A program made the translations under genes and the position numbers. Under the pieces are notes generated by a model. That model did no database searches. It worked only from the letters and a program-made list of their open reading frames with translations, and was not told the origin of the DNA. This document shows, piece by piece, positions 31,932-38,219 of a stretch of 38,219 nucleotides of DNA (positions are counted from its first letter, which is position 1; each line of letters starts with the position of its first letter). Source of the stretch: Verrucomicrobiota bacterium (lineage in GTDB: Bacteria; Verrucomicrobiota; Verrucomicrobiia; Limisphaerales; UBA8199); NCBI GenBank assembly GCA_003176045.1, contig PSRM01000352.1:1-38219 (forward strand). The letters run 5' to 3'.

Positions 31932-33386
31932 GTGAAGATCCCCGCTCATTTTTTGCCCTACCAATCCCACTGGGTCCTCGACCGTTCCCGTTTCAAGCTC
32001 ATCGAAAAATCCCGCCAGATCGGCCTCACCTACGCCGACGCTTACCACTCCGTCCTCTGCGCCGGCCATCGCACCGAGGGCCTCGACGTCTGGGTTTCCA
32101 CTCGCGACGAATTCCAGGCCAAACTATACCTCGATGATTGCAAACATTGGGCCCGCTTCCTCCACATCGCCGCCAAAGACCTCGGCGAAGTCATCCTCGA
32201 CGCCAAAACCCGCGCCTCCGCGCTCGCCCTCCAATTCGCCAACGGCAAACGAATCTACGCCCTCTCTTCAAATCCCAATGCCCTCGCGGGCAAACGAGGC
32301 CATGTCAAATTGGATGAATTCGCCCTACACCAGGACCAGCGACTCCTCTATTACGTCGCTCCCGGCGTGATCCAGTGGGGCGGCACCCTCTCCATCATCT
32401 CCACCCATCGAGGCGCTCACACGCTCTTTAATCAGCTTATCCAGGACGTTAAGTTCCGCGGCAACCCCAAAGGTTGGAGCTTTCATTCCGTCAACATCCA
32501 GCAGGCCGTCGAAGCTGGCCTCGTCGAGCGCATCAATCAAACCACCAAAGCCAGGGAAACCCGCGAACAATTCCTCGCCCGCATCCGTTCCCAGTGCATC
32601 TCCGACGAACAATGGGATCAGGAATACTGCTGCATGCCCGCCGACGAATCCTCCGCCTTTATCTCCTACGAAATGATCGAAGCCTGCGAAGACCACTGTC
32701 TCACCGTTCTCACCCACGAATGTCCCAACGAGGACCTCTACCGTGCCCTCTCCCTTACAATCTCGGACCTCAGCAGCCACGGTTCTCTCAACCCTGATCT
32801 CCCCGTCCACTCCACACGCCCCGTCTTCTACCTCGGCGTTGATGTCGCCCGCAAACACGACCTCTGCGTCATGGACCTCGGCGAAAAAATCGGCGATGTC
32901 ATCTGGGACCGCGTCCGCATCGAGCTCCGCAACGCCCCATTCCAGGAAATCAAATATCACCTGAACCGCCTCCTCTCACGCCCCGGCCTCCAGCGCGCCT
33001 GCCTCGACGCCAGCGGCCTCGGCATGCAGCTCGCCGAAGAAGCACGAAAAGAATACGGCTGGCGCGTCGAACCCATCACCTTCACACAGCCGCTCAAAGA
33101 AGAGATGGCCTACAAACTCCGTCACGCCTTCGAGGACCGCAAACTGCGCATCCCCATAGACGACAATCTCCGCTCCGATCTCCGCGGCATTAAAAAAGAA
33201 GTCACTTCCTCCGGCAACATCCGCTTCGCCGGCGAGGCTCCCGACAGCCACTGCGACCGTTTCTGGGCCAAAGCCCTCCGCCAGCACGCCGCCACCAGCC
33301 AACAAACATGGTGCCCCATCATCGCCCCCTCCGGCCGCCGCGCCGAAGTCCTCGCCGACCGCCGCGACCGCTCCCTGCCGGGATGA
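31932..33386 (+). CDS. Mu gp28-like large terminase subunit
   Basis: The product of 484 residues has both halves of a phage packaging motor. The ATPase has a deviant Walker A EKSRQIGLT (residues 25-33), Walker B HVKLDEF (D128, E129) and a coupling motif SIISTHRG. The RNase-H-like nuclease has three acidic residues in place: D304 (YLGVDVARKHD), D359 (CLDASGLG) and D442 (HCDRFWAKAL). The KSRQIG loop is typical of Mu gp28-type terminases. Everything needed for activity seems intact, yet no portal, protease or capsid gene follows. Next come simple repeats and then a sensor kinase. It starts with GTG 31932. The coding strand is strongly C-rich (27 C and 12 G in 32161-32220). It could be the stump of a prophage or a domesticated packaging module. 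Confidence 0.85.
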   Translation: MKIPAHFLPYQSHWVLDRSRFKLIEKSRQIGLTYADAYHSVLCAGHRTEGLDVWVSTRDEFQAKLYLDDCKHWARFLHIAAKDLGEVILDAKTRASALALQFANGKRIYALSSNPNALAGKRGHVKLDEFALHQDQRLLYYVAPGVIQWGGTLSIISTHRGAHTLFNQLIQDVKFRGNPKGWSFHSVNIQQAVEAGLVERINQTTKARETREQFLARIRSQCISDEQWDQEYCCMPADESSAFISYEMIEACEDHCLTVLTHECPNEDLYRALSLTISDLSSHGSLNPDLPVHSTRPVFYLGVDVARKHDLCVMDLGEKIGDVIWDRVRIELRNAPFQEIKYHLNRLLSRPGLQRACLDASGLGMQLAEEARKEYGWRVEPITFTQPLKEEMAYKLRHAFEDRKLRIPIDDNLRSDLRGIKKEVTSSGNIRFAGEAPDSHCDRFWAKALRQHAATSQQTWCPIIAPSGRRAEVLADRRDRSLPG

Positions 33387-33894
33387 ACTCCGACTATGAA
33401 ATCTGAAATTTCAAACATGATATCCGCACCAACTATTCCCACGTCTTGCGACCTTTTCTATCTTCTATTTTCTATTTTCTATTCCGCGAACCTGATACTT
33501 GGCACCTGACACTCCACACTCGGCACTCACCTTCCGACTTTGGGCCTTTGAACTTTGAACTTCGACTCCTGAACCCTGAACCCTGAATCATCTGCCATCT
33601 GCCATTTGCCATTTGCCATTTAGCGGTCTCGTGGTCAGTGGCCTGTGGTCCGTGGACTCTGGACTTTGGACCTCCCTCCTTGGCTATCGTCTATCGGCTA
33701 TTGGCTATTCCAAGTGGCCCGTGGACTTTCGACCCTGGACTTTGGACCTCTCGTCGCGCCGGAGCGCAGCGTAGGCGGATGGACTTTGGACTTTGGACCT
33801 TGGACTTCCATCGTGGTTGCACACAACGGCGCCGAGCCGATTTCACGGCTTGTATGCCACATAGCGGCCGATATAATTTGGCGTCTGCCGGCCA
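33387..33894. other. Intergenic region dominated by heptamer repeats
   Basis: This region of 508 bases after the large terminase has no plausible gene; the overlapping frames read the repeats. It holds the mosaic array (33454-33808) and an ordinary-looking stretch of about 85 bases before the sensor kinase start. Confidence 0.6.
33454..33808 (+). repeat. Mosaic of distinct heptanucleotide repeats
   Basis: A run of different, mostly 7-base tandem tracts: TTTTCTA (33454-33483), GGCACYY/ACACTC variants (about 33499-33530), TTTGAAC (33538-33561), CCTGAAC (33567-33588), TGCCATY (33591-33631), GTGGTCC/GTGGACT (33630-33670), GGCTATY (33680-33709), then TTTGGAC/CTTTGGA again (33721-33748 and 33781-33808). 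Each tract has two to five imperfect copies before switching to the next unit. A palindromic-family fragment (33751-33780) interrupts the last block. Confidence 0.85.
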
Positions 33895-36800
33895 ATGAAC
33901 TGTGTGGCTCATTTTCCCTTCCGCTGGCAGAGATGGCTCCTGCCCTGCACTGCGCTCTTCGTCATCATGGCCAGTTCGCTCGGCCCTGCCGCCCCCGATC
34001 ATCGTCGTCAATACATCCCTCGCTCCTGGCACACCGAAGATGGTCTGCCGCACGATTCGGTGGCGGCTATCGTGCAAACTCGAGACGGGTATTTATGGGT
34101 AGGCACGCGAACCGGATTGGCGCGGTTCGATGGCCTGCGTTTCACTCCGTTCGAAGTGGGTACGGCCAAAAGCCGCGCGGTTGTGGACTTGTGCGAAGGC
34201 GCTGACGGAAGTCTCTGGATCGCCCTGGAAGACGATGGGGTCGCGCGCTGGCACCAGGGAAAGCTGACGCGATACAATCAAGCCAGCGGGCTGGGAGGTG
34301 ACTTCGTCAGAAGTTTGTGCGCGGCAAAGGATGGTTCCATCTGGATCGGCACCAGAACGGGTCTGAGTCGCTACCAGGACGGACGCTTCCGCACTATCTC
34401 GAGGCGAGATGGATTGCCGGAACCATCGGTGCAAGCGATCTGCGAAGATTCCCAGGGCGGCATTTGGGTGGGTACGGCGGGCGGTTTCAGTTGCCTCAAA
34501 GACGGTAGAATAACGGCGACTTACACAACAAAGTCGGGGTTGCCCAGCAACTTGATCCTCTGTCTTTGTGCGGGTCGCGAAGGCGACCTTTGGGTCGGTA
34601 CGGCAAGCGGGCTGGCTCGTTTCAAGGACGGTAAAATTCAGCCCCTCGACAATAAGCAGATAGGTCTGCTGGATCATTTCATCAGCGCCCTCAACGAAGA
34701 CAAGCAGGGCAATCTTTGGATTGGCGCCTATGGTGGATTATACCGGCTGCCAGGCAAGGCCGCGCGCGCAACAAGAGGTGCGGACCAGGCAATGTGCATC
34801 GTCGAATTGAACTCGGAAGGCACCGTTTACGATCAGGTGCGGGCGATCGTCGAGGATTATGAAGGAAACATCTGGACGTGCGGGAAGGACGGACTGAACC
34901 GCTTGCGGCCCAGGCTCTTCGCCAGTCTGGGCAAGCAACAGGGATTGTTGCAAAACCGCGCCGTGTCCGTTTGCGAGGACAACAGCGGCGCCCTCTGGGC
35001 TGCGAGCTGGAGCGGCGGCCTCAACCGGTTGAAGGACGGGAAACTGGTTGGCTATACGCTCACCAACGGACTTGCAACCGACCTGCTGCTGGCGATAGCC
35101 GAAAGCCACGATGGCAGCCTGTGGATTGGCGCCGATCACGATGGCGGTTTGTATCAGTTCAAGAATGGAGCTTTCACCCGCTACAGCGCGAGGGACGGGC
35201 TGACCAATGTCGCCATCAAAGCCATCAAGGAAGATCACCAGGGCAACTTATGGATTGGCACCAGCGAAACATTGACCCTCTTCAGAAACGGGATGTTCCG
35301 CAATTTCACTACTCGCGACGGTTTGGCGGGCCGGGCAGTAAGAGCGCTTCTCGAAGATCATGAAGGCAACCTGTGGGTCGGCACCAGTGGCGGTTTATCA
35401 CGGTTCAAGGACGAAACATTCCGCAATTTTACCATCAAAGATGGCCTCTCCGAGAACTCGATTCTTTCTCTCTATGAGGACGATGAGAACAATTTATGGA
35501 TTGGAACGGCTGCGGGCGGACTCAACCGCTTCCGTGGCGGCGCTTTCACCGCTTACACTACCCGGCAGGGGCTGTTCAGTGATGAGGTGTTCGCTATCCT
35601 GGAAGACAACCACGGCTATCTTTGGATGAGTTGTCTCAAAGGTATCTTTCGCGTCCATAAGCAACATCTGGCCGAATTCGACGCCGGCGAGATTCGGCGC
35701 ATCCCCTGTGCCAGCTATGGCAAACCCGATGGAATGGCCGGTGTGCAGTGCCTGGGCGTGGCCCAGCCTGCCGGATGGAAAAGCAGGGACGGGCGGCTCT
35801 GGTTCGCCAACTCCAAGGGCCTGGCCGTAGCCGACCCGGACATCGAGGTGAATACGAATGTTCCGCCCGTGGTGATCGAAGCGATCATCGCCGACAAAAA
35901 GTCAATTGAAACAGGAGCGGGCGAGCTGCCAAGTCCGGGAGCACTGGCCTCCAGCTCGGACCTTTCGCAGCGCACTTTGGACCTTGCCCCTGGCCGCGGC
36001 GAACTTGAATTCCATTACACCGCGCTGAGTCTGCAGGCGGCCGAGGAGAACCACTTTAAATATAAACTCGACCGGGTGGATTCGGATTGGGTGGACGCCG
36101 GCTCGCGGCGCGTGGCTTATTACACGCATATCGGCCCCGGTGAGTACCGTTTTCAGGTGTTGGCCTGTAACAACGTCGGCCTTTGGAACGACAACAGCGC
36201 CTCGATCACTCTTCGGTTGCGGCCGCATTTCTGGCAGACCTGGTGGTTCATGGGTTTCGGGCTGCTGGCGACCGTTGGCACTGTGGCCGGCGCCGCGACG
36301 AATGTGGCCAGGAGCAAGTTTCGTAGCAGACTGGCGCGCCTGGAGCAGGAGCGCGCCCTGGAGCAGGAGCGCGCACGGATTGCCAAAGATATTCACGATG
36401 ACCTCGGCTCCAGTCTGACTCGGATAACCGTTTTGAGCGAACTTGCCGAAGCAGAAAAGGCCGACCCCAAAGAGGTGGAAGGCCACCTTCGCAAGATCGC
36501 GGCCTATTCGCGAGAAATGGTCGAGTCCCTGGACGAAATTGTGTGGGCGGTCAGCCCCGGTCACGATACGTGGAACAGCCTGGCCGAATACATCAGCGAC
36601 TACGCGAGCAGCTTTTTTGAAAACACCAGCGTCCGCTGCCGGTTGGAGATGCCGTTCAATCTGCCGGCTTACACTTTGCCTTCGGAGGTCCGCCATGGCC
36701 TGTTCCTGGTGGTCAAGGAGGCCTTAAACAACATTCTCAAACATGCTCAGGCCTCCGAAGCCCGCATCAAACTGTCGGCCCATCCATCCGTCGTCGAAAT

Positions 36801-36999
36801 TGTCATCGCTGATGATGGCCGCGGATTCGATCCGCAAAGCATTACCTCGGGATCACGAGGAAACGGGCTCCGGAACATGCGTCAACGAATCAGAGCCATG
36901 CAAGGCGAACTGCGGATCGAGGGCCAGCCTGGCAGTGGCACTAAACTGATCATCACCGTCGGCTTGCACGGGAGCACGAAACGGGTGGCGCATGACTAG
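33895..36999 (+). CDS. Hybrid beta-propeller sensor histidine kinase
   Basis: The product has 1,034 residues. It has an N-terminal signal/membrane segment (WLLPCTALFVIMASSLGPAAP), then about 13 propeller repeats with the G-x-LWxGT signature (YLWVGT, SIWIGT, NLWIGT; residues about 40-610), a Y_Y_Y-type Ig-like domain (about 690-775), a membrane helix (WWFMGFGLLATVGTVAGAA, about 783-803), an LuxR-associated HisKA_3 dimerisation helix with H834 (IHDDLGSSLTRI), and a HATPase domain (NILKHAQ, DDGRGFD, GNGLRNMRQRI). The periplasmic propeller should sense a ligand such as a glycan breakdown product, as in the two-component systems of Bacteroidetes and Verrucomicrobia. The cognate regulator is almost certainly the LuxR-type gene 335 bases downstream. 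Confidence 0.92.
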   Translation: MNCVAHFPFRWQRWLLPCTALFVIMASSLGPAAPDHRRQYIPRSWHTEDGLPHDSVAAIVQTRDGYLWVGTRTGLARFDGLRFTPFEVGTAKSRAVVDLCEGADGSLWIALEDDGVARWHQGKLTRYNQASGLGGDFVRSLCAAKDGSIWIGTRTGLSRYQDGRFRTISRRDGLPEPSVQAICEDSQGGIWVGTAGGFSCLKDGRITATYTTKSGLPSNLILCLCAGREGDLWVGTASGLARFKDGKIQPLDNKQIGLLDHFISALNEDKQGNLWIGAYGGLYRLPGKAARATRGADQAMCIVELNSEGTVYDQVRAIVEDYEGNIWTCGKDGLNRLRPRLFASLGKQQGLLQNRAVSVCEDNSGALWAASWSGGLNRLKDGKLVGYTLTNGLATDLLLAIAESHDGSLWIGADHDGGLYQFKNGAFTRYSARDGLTNVAIKAIKEDHQGNLWIGTSETLTLFRNGMFRNFTTRDGLAGRAVRALLEDHEGNLWVGTSGGLSRFKDETFRNFTIKDGLSENSILSLYEDDENNLWIGTAAGGLNRFRGGAFTAYTTRQGLFSDEVFAILEDNHGYLWMSCLKGIFRVHKQHLAEFDAGEIRRIPCASYGKPDGMAGVQCLGVAQPAGWKSRDGRLWFANSKGLAVADPDIEVNTNVPPVVIEAIIADKKSIETGAGELPSPGALASSSDLSQRTLDLAPGRGELEFHYTALSLQAAEENHFKYKLDRVDSDWVDAGSRRVAYYTHIGPGEYRFQVLACNNVGLWNDNSASITLRLRPHFWQTWWFMGFGLLATVGTVAGAATNVARSKFRSRLARLEQERALEQERARIAKDIHDDLGSSLTRITVLSELAEAEKADPKEVEGHLRKIAAYSREMVESLDEIVWAVSPGHDTWNSLAEYISDYASSFFENTSVRCRLEMPFNLPAYTLPSEVRHGLFLVVKEALNNILKHAQASEARIKLSAHPSVVEIVIADDGRGFDPQSITSGSRGNGLRNMRQRIRAMQGELRIEGQPGSGTKLIITVGLHGSTKRVAHD

Positions 37000-37333
37000 C
37001 GCGCGGACGGCTTCACGCTGCAACAACACTGAAGCGCTGGGGCTACCTGGCCCGTTCATCGCGCAACGGGCGCTAAAGGTCGCGCTCCTGCATGGGCGCA
37101 TTTCAGTTTTTTGGCGTGGCCTCGGATGTAGCGCAGGTTTCCAACCTGCTGTATCGCAGTGCTTCCAGCCTGCGGGGTGCTCGTACGCCCTGCCGATTGG
37201 AAATCGGCGATACAGCAGGTTGGAAACCTGCGCTACTTTTCCTGGTGTCGAACCGCTACCAGGAACATTGAAATGCGCTCCCTCGCATCTTTATGCGATT
37301 TTAACCTCGAACTCATCGCGTTAAGCTGACCCG
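37000..37333. other. Kinase-regulator spacer with an inverted-repeat element
   Basis: This spacer of 334 bases would normally be short in such a pair. It contains GCGCTGG...GGGCGC-type palindromes (about 37034-37100) and the 109-bp element with 30-bp perfect ends (37128-37236). The remaining roughly 95 bases before GTG 37334 show no clear promoter. Confidence 0.6.
37128..37236. repeat. 109-bp element with perfect 30-bp terminal inverted repeats
   Basis: Left arm 37128-37157 and right arm 37207-37236 are exact reverse complements (GTAGCGCAGGTTTCCAACCT... at the left). Each arm contains its own smaller hairpin GCAGGTT-TCC-AACCTGC, and the 49-base centre holds a third (CCGATT-GGA-AATCGG). The three-hairpin layout is like that of the type A elements, with different sequence. 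Confidence 0.85.
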
Positions 37334-38005
37334 GTGAACGCTCCAACCGCCGCTGTGAATTCGATCCGGGTCGCGATCGTCGAGGACGACGATTGCATCC
37401 GCGCCGGTCTTGTGCGGATGCTTAGCCGCACCTCGATTTGCCGCCCAGTCTGCAACTTCGCCAACGCCGAGAGCGCGCTCTCGGCATTGCCTGAATATAA
37501 GCCGGAAGTGGTGCTGATGGACATCAACCTGCCAGGCATTGACGGTGTCGAATGTGTGCGCCGGCTGAAAGACAAAATGCCGGGCGTTCAATTCATCATG
37601 TTGACCGTTTACGGGGATAGCGACCGGGTGTTCCACTCGCTCATGGCGGGCGCCAGCGGTTATTTACTCAAGCGCACACCTTCGCCGGCGTTGCTGGACG
37701 CCATTTGCGAAGTTCACGCCGGCGGCTCACCGATGACTCCTCAAATCGCCCGCCGGGTGGTGCAGTTTTTCCAGAAGGTGCCCGATCGTTCTCCGCAACT
37801 GGAGAAACTCTCCCCGCGCGAAAAGGAGATCCTTGTTTTGTTATCGGAAGGCCTGCTCTACAAAGAAATTGTAGCCCACCTCGGCATAAGCCTGGACACC
37901 GTCCGCACCCACATCCGCAAAATCTACGAAAAACTCCACGTCCATTCCCGCACCGCGGCCGTAGCCAAATACCTGGACTCCTCCGACAGGTTCCTTTCTG
38001 GATAG
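37334..38005 (+). CDS. NarL/FixJ-type response regulator
   Basis: The product has 223 residues and starts with GTG 37334. The receiver domain (about 10-130) has acidic residues E17-D20, phospho-acceptor D63 in VLMDINLPG, T/S and K at the usual later places (MLTVYGD, YLLKRTP). The LuxR-type HTH (about 158-215, LSPREKEILVLLSEGLLYKEIVAHLGISLDTVRTHIRKIYEKL) binds DNA as a dimer. This class pairs with HisKA_3 kinases, and the gene directly upstream is one, so the two form a two-component system. Regulated genes are not evident; nearby secreted proteins are possible targets by inference only. Confidence 0.92.
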   Translation: MNAPTAAVNSIRVAIVEDDDCIRAGLVRMLSRTSICRPVCNFANAESALSALPEYKPEVVLMDINLPGIDGVECVRRLKDKMPGVQFIMLTVYGDSDRVFHSLMAGASGYLLKRTPSPALLDAICEVHAGGSPMTPQIARRVVQFFQKVPDRSPQLEKLSPREKEILVLLSEGLLYKEIVAHLGISLDTVRTHIRKIYEKLHVHSRTAAVAKYLDSSDRFLSG

Positions 38006-38027
38006 GAGCCTTTCGGTGTGACCTCGT

Positions 38028-38107
38028 AGCAGCCGAAGTAACGAGGTTCTGAAATCCTTGCTCACAAGAGCTTACAAAATAATTAGAGCATCGTTACCTC
38101 GGCTGCT
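38028..38107. terminator. Inverted repeat between the regulator gene and the tRNA
   Basis: AGCAGCCGAAGTAACGA (38028-38044) and TCGTTACCTCGGCTGCT (38091-38107) are inverted repeats matching at 16 of 17 positions, with a 46-base AT-rich loop. It lies between the converging regulator and tRNA genes. It may stop transcription from both sides, or it may be a further small element with inverted ends. Confidence 0.45.
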
Positions 38108-38148
38108 GCCCGAAATTTCATGGCCAGCATTTCACCCGTGCCGACAGA

Positions 38149-38219
38149 TGGTGCGCGCTGCAGGATTTGAACCTGCGACCCCTTCCGTGTGAAGGAAGTG
38201 CTCTTCCACTGAGCTAAGC
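38149..38219 (-). tRNA. tRNA-Val (anticodon CAC), 5' end cut by window
   Basis: Read on the minus strand the sequence gives a D-arm (GCTCAGTGGAAGAGC), an anticodon stem CTTCC/GGAAG with loop TTCACAC (anticodon CAC, valine GUG), a T-arm (GCAGGTTCAAATCCTGC), the acceptor strand AGCGCGC, discriminator A and an encoded CCA. Only the last three bases of the 5' acceptor strand are inside the window, so about four bases are missing. Confidence 0.93.

Noticed and set aside
32325..32960. 211-residue minus-strand frame opposite the large terminase
   Set aside because: Mirror of the C-rich coding strand; Asp/Val/Gly/Ala-rich with no domain, while the plus strand has full terminase motifs.

Overview
The window reads as chromosome of a free-living member of the Verrucomicrobiota, Pedosphaera/Limisphaerales-like. 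This is inferred from family knowledge, since there is no rRNA here. The clues are a pseudopilin-type protein with an H-X9-DG tail, very large secreted proteins with beta-propeller, LamG and YDG modules, a periplasmic beta-propeller sensor kinase, and many short palindromic repeats of the sort that crowd such genomes.

Layout. 0.4-10.3 kb: a possible tiny secreted peptide, a 122-bp inverted-repeat element, and two divergent giant secreted proteins. One is a BNR/LamG protein on the minus strand. The other is a GH25-lysozyme multidomain protein on the plus strand, with a good sigma70-type promoter and a perfect-register octamer array in front of it. 10.3-16.1 kb: a minus-strand copper/silver efflux operon, multicopper oxidase -> CusB-like adaptor -> CusA-like RND pump. 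The oxidase lacks its third cupredoxin domain and runs straight into the adaptor, and the pump carries two repeat-derived in-frame peptide inserts. 16.1-19.3 kb: a repeat-rich spacer, a secreted FlgD-Ig/beta-propeller protein and a pseudopilin-like protein. 19.3-22.2 kb: a palindrome cluster, two small minus-strand genes and an NtrC-type sigma54 activator.

22.3-29.6 kb: an accessory island. A minus-strand gene resembles the DNA-binding N-terminus of Mu-type transposases. After about 560 bases without a clear gene comes a tight four-gene plus-strand operon: NurA-like nuclease, HerA-like ATPase, GHKL (MORC/Hsp90-like) ATPase and a radical SAM enzyme. This is the best candidate for an undescribed system, probably DNA-processing or genome defence. 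29.8-33.4 kb: a phage-like cassette of HTH protein, unknown protein, Mu gp27-like small terminase and Mu gp28-like large terminase, with no portal or capsid gene after it. Its top strand is strongly C-rich and most of its spacers are built of short tandem repeats, ending in a roughly 350-bp mosaic of different heptamer repeats.

33.9-38.0 kb: a hybrid-propeller sensor histidine kinase and its LuxR-type response regulator, separated by an element with perfect 30-bp inverted repeats. A tRNA-Val(CAC) on the minus strand is cut by the window end.

Overall the DNA is shaped by two kinds of repeats. One is a set of palindromic elements, several with GGAGCGC ends, that sit both between and inside genes. 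The other is short tandem arrays of 7-14-bp units placed at gene starts and ends.
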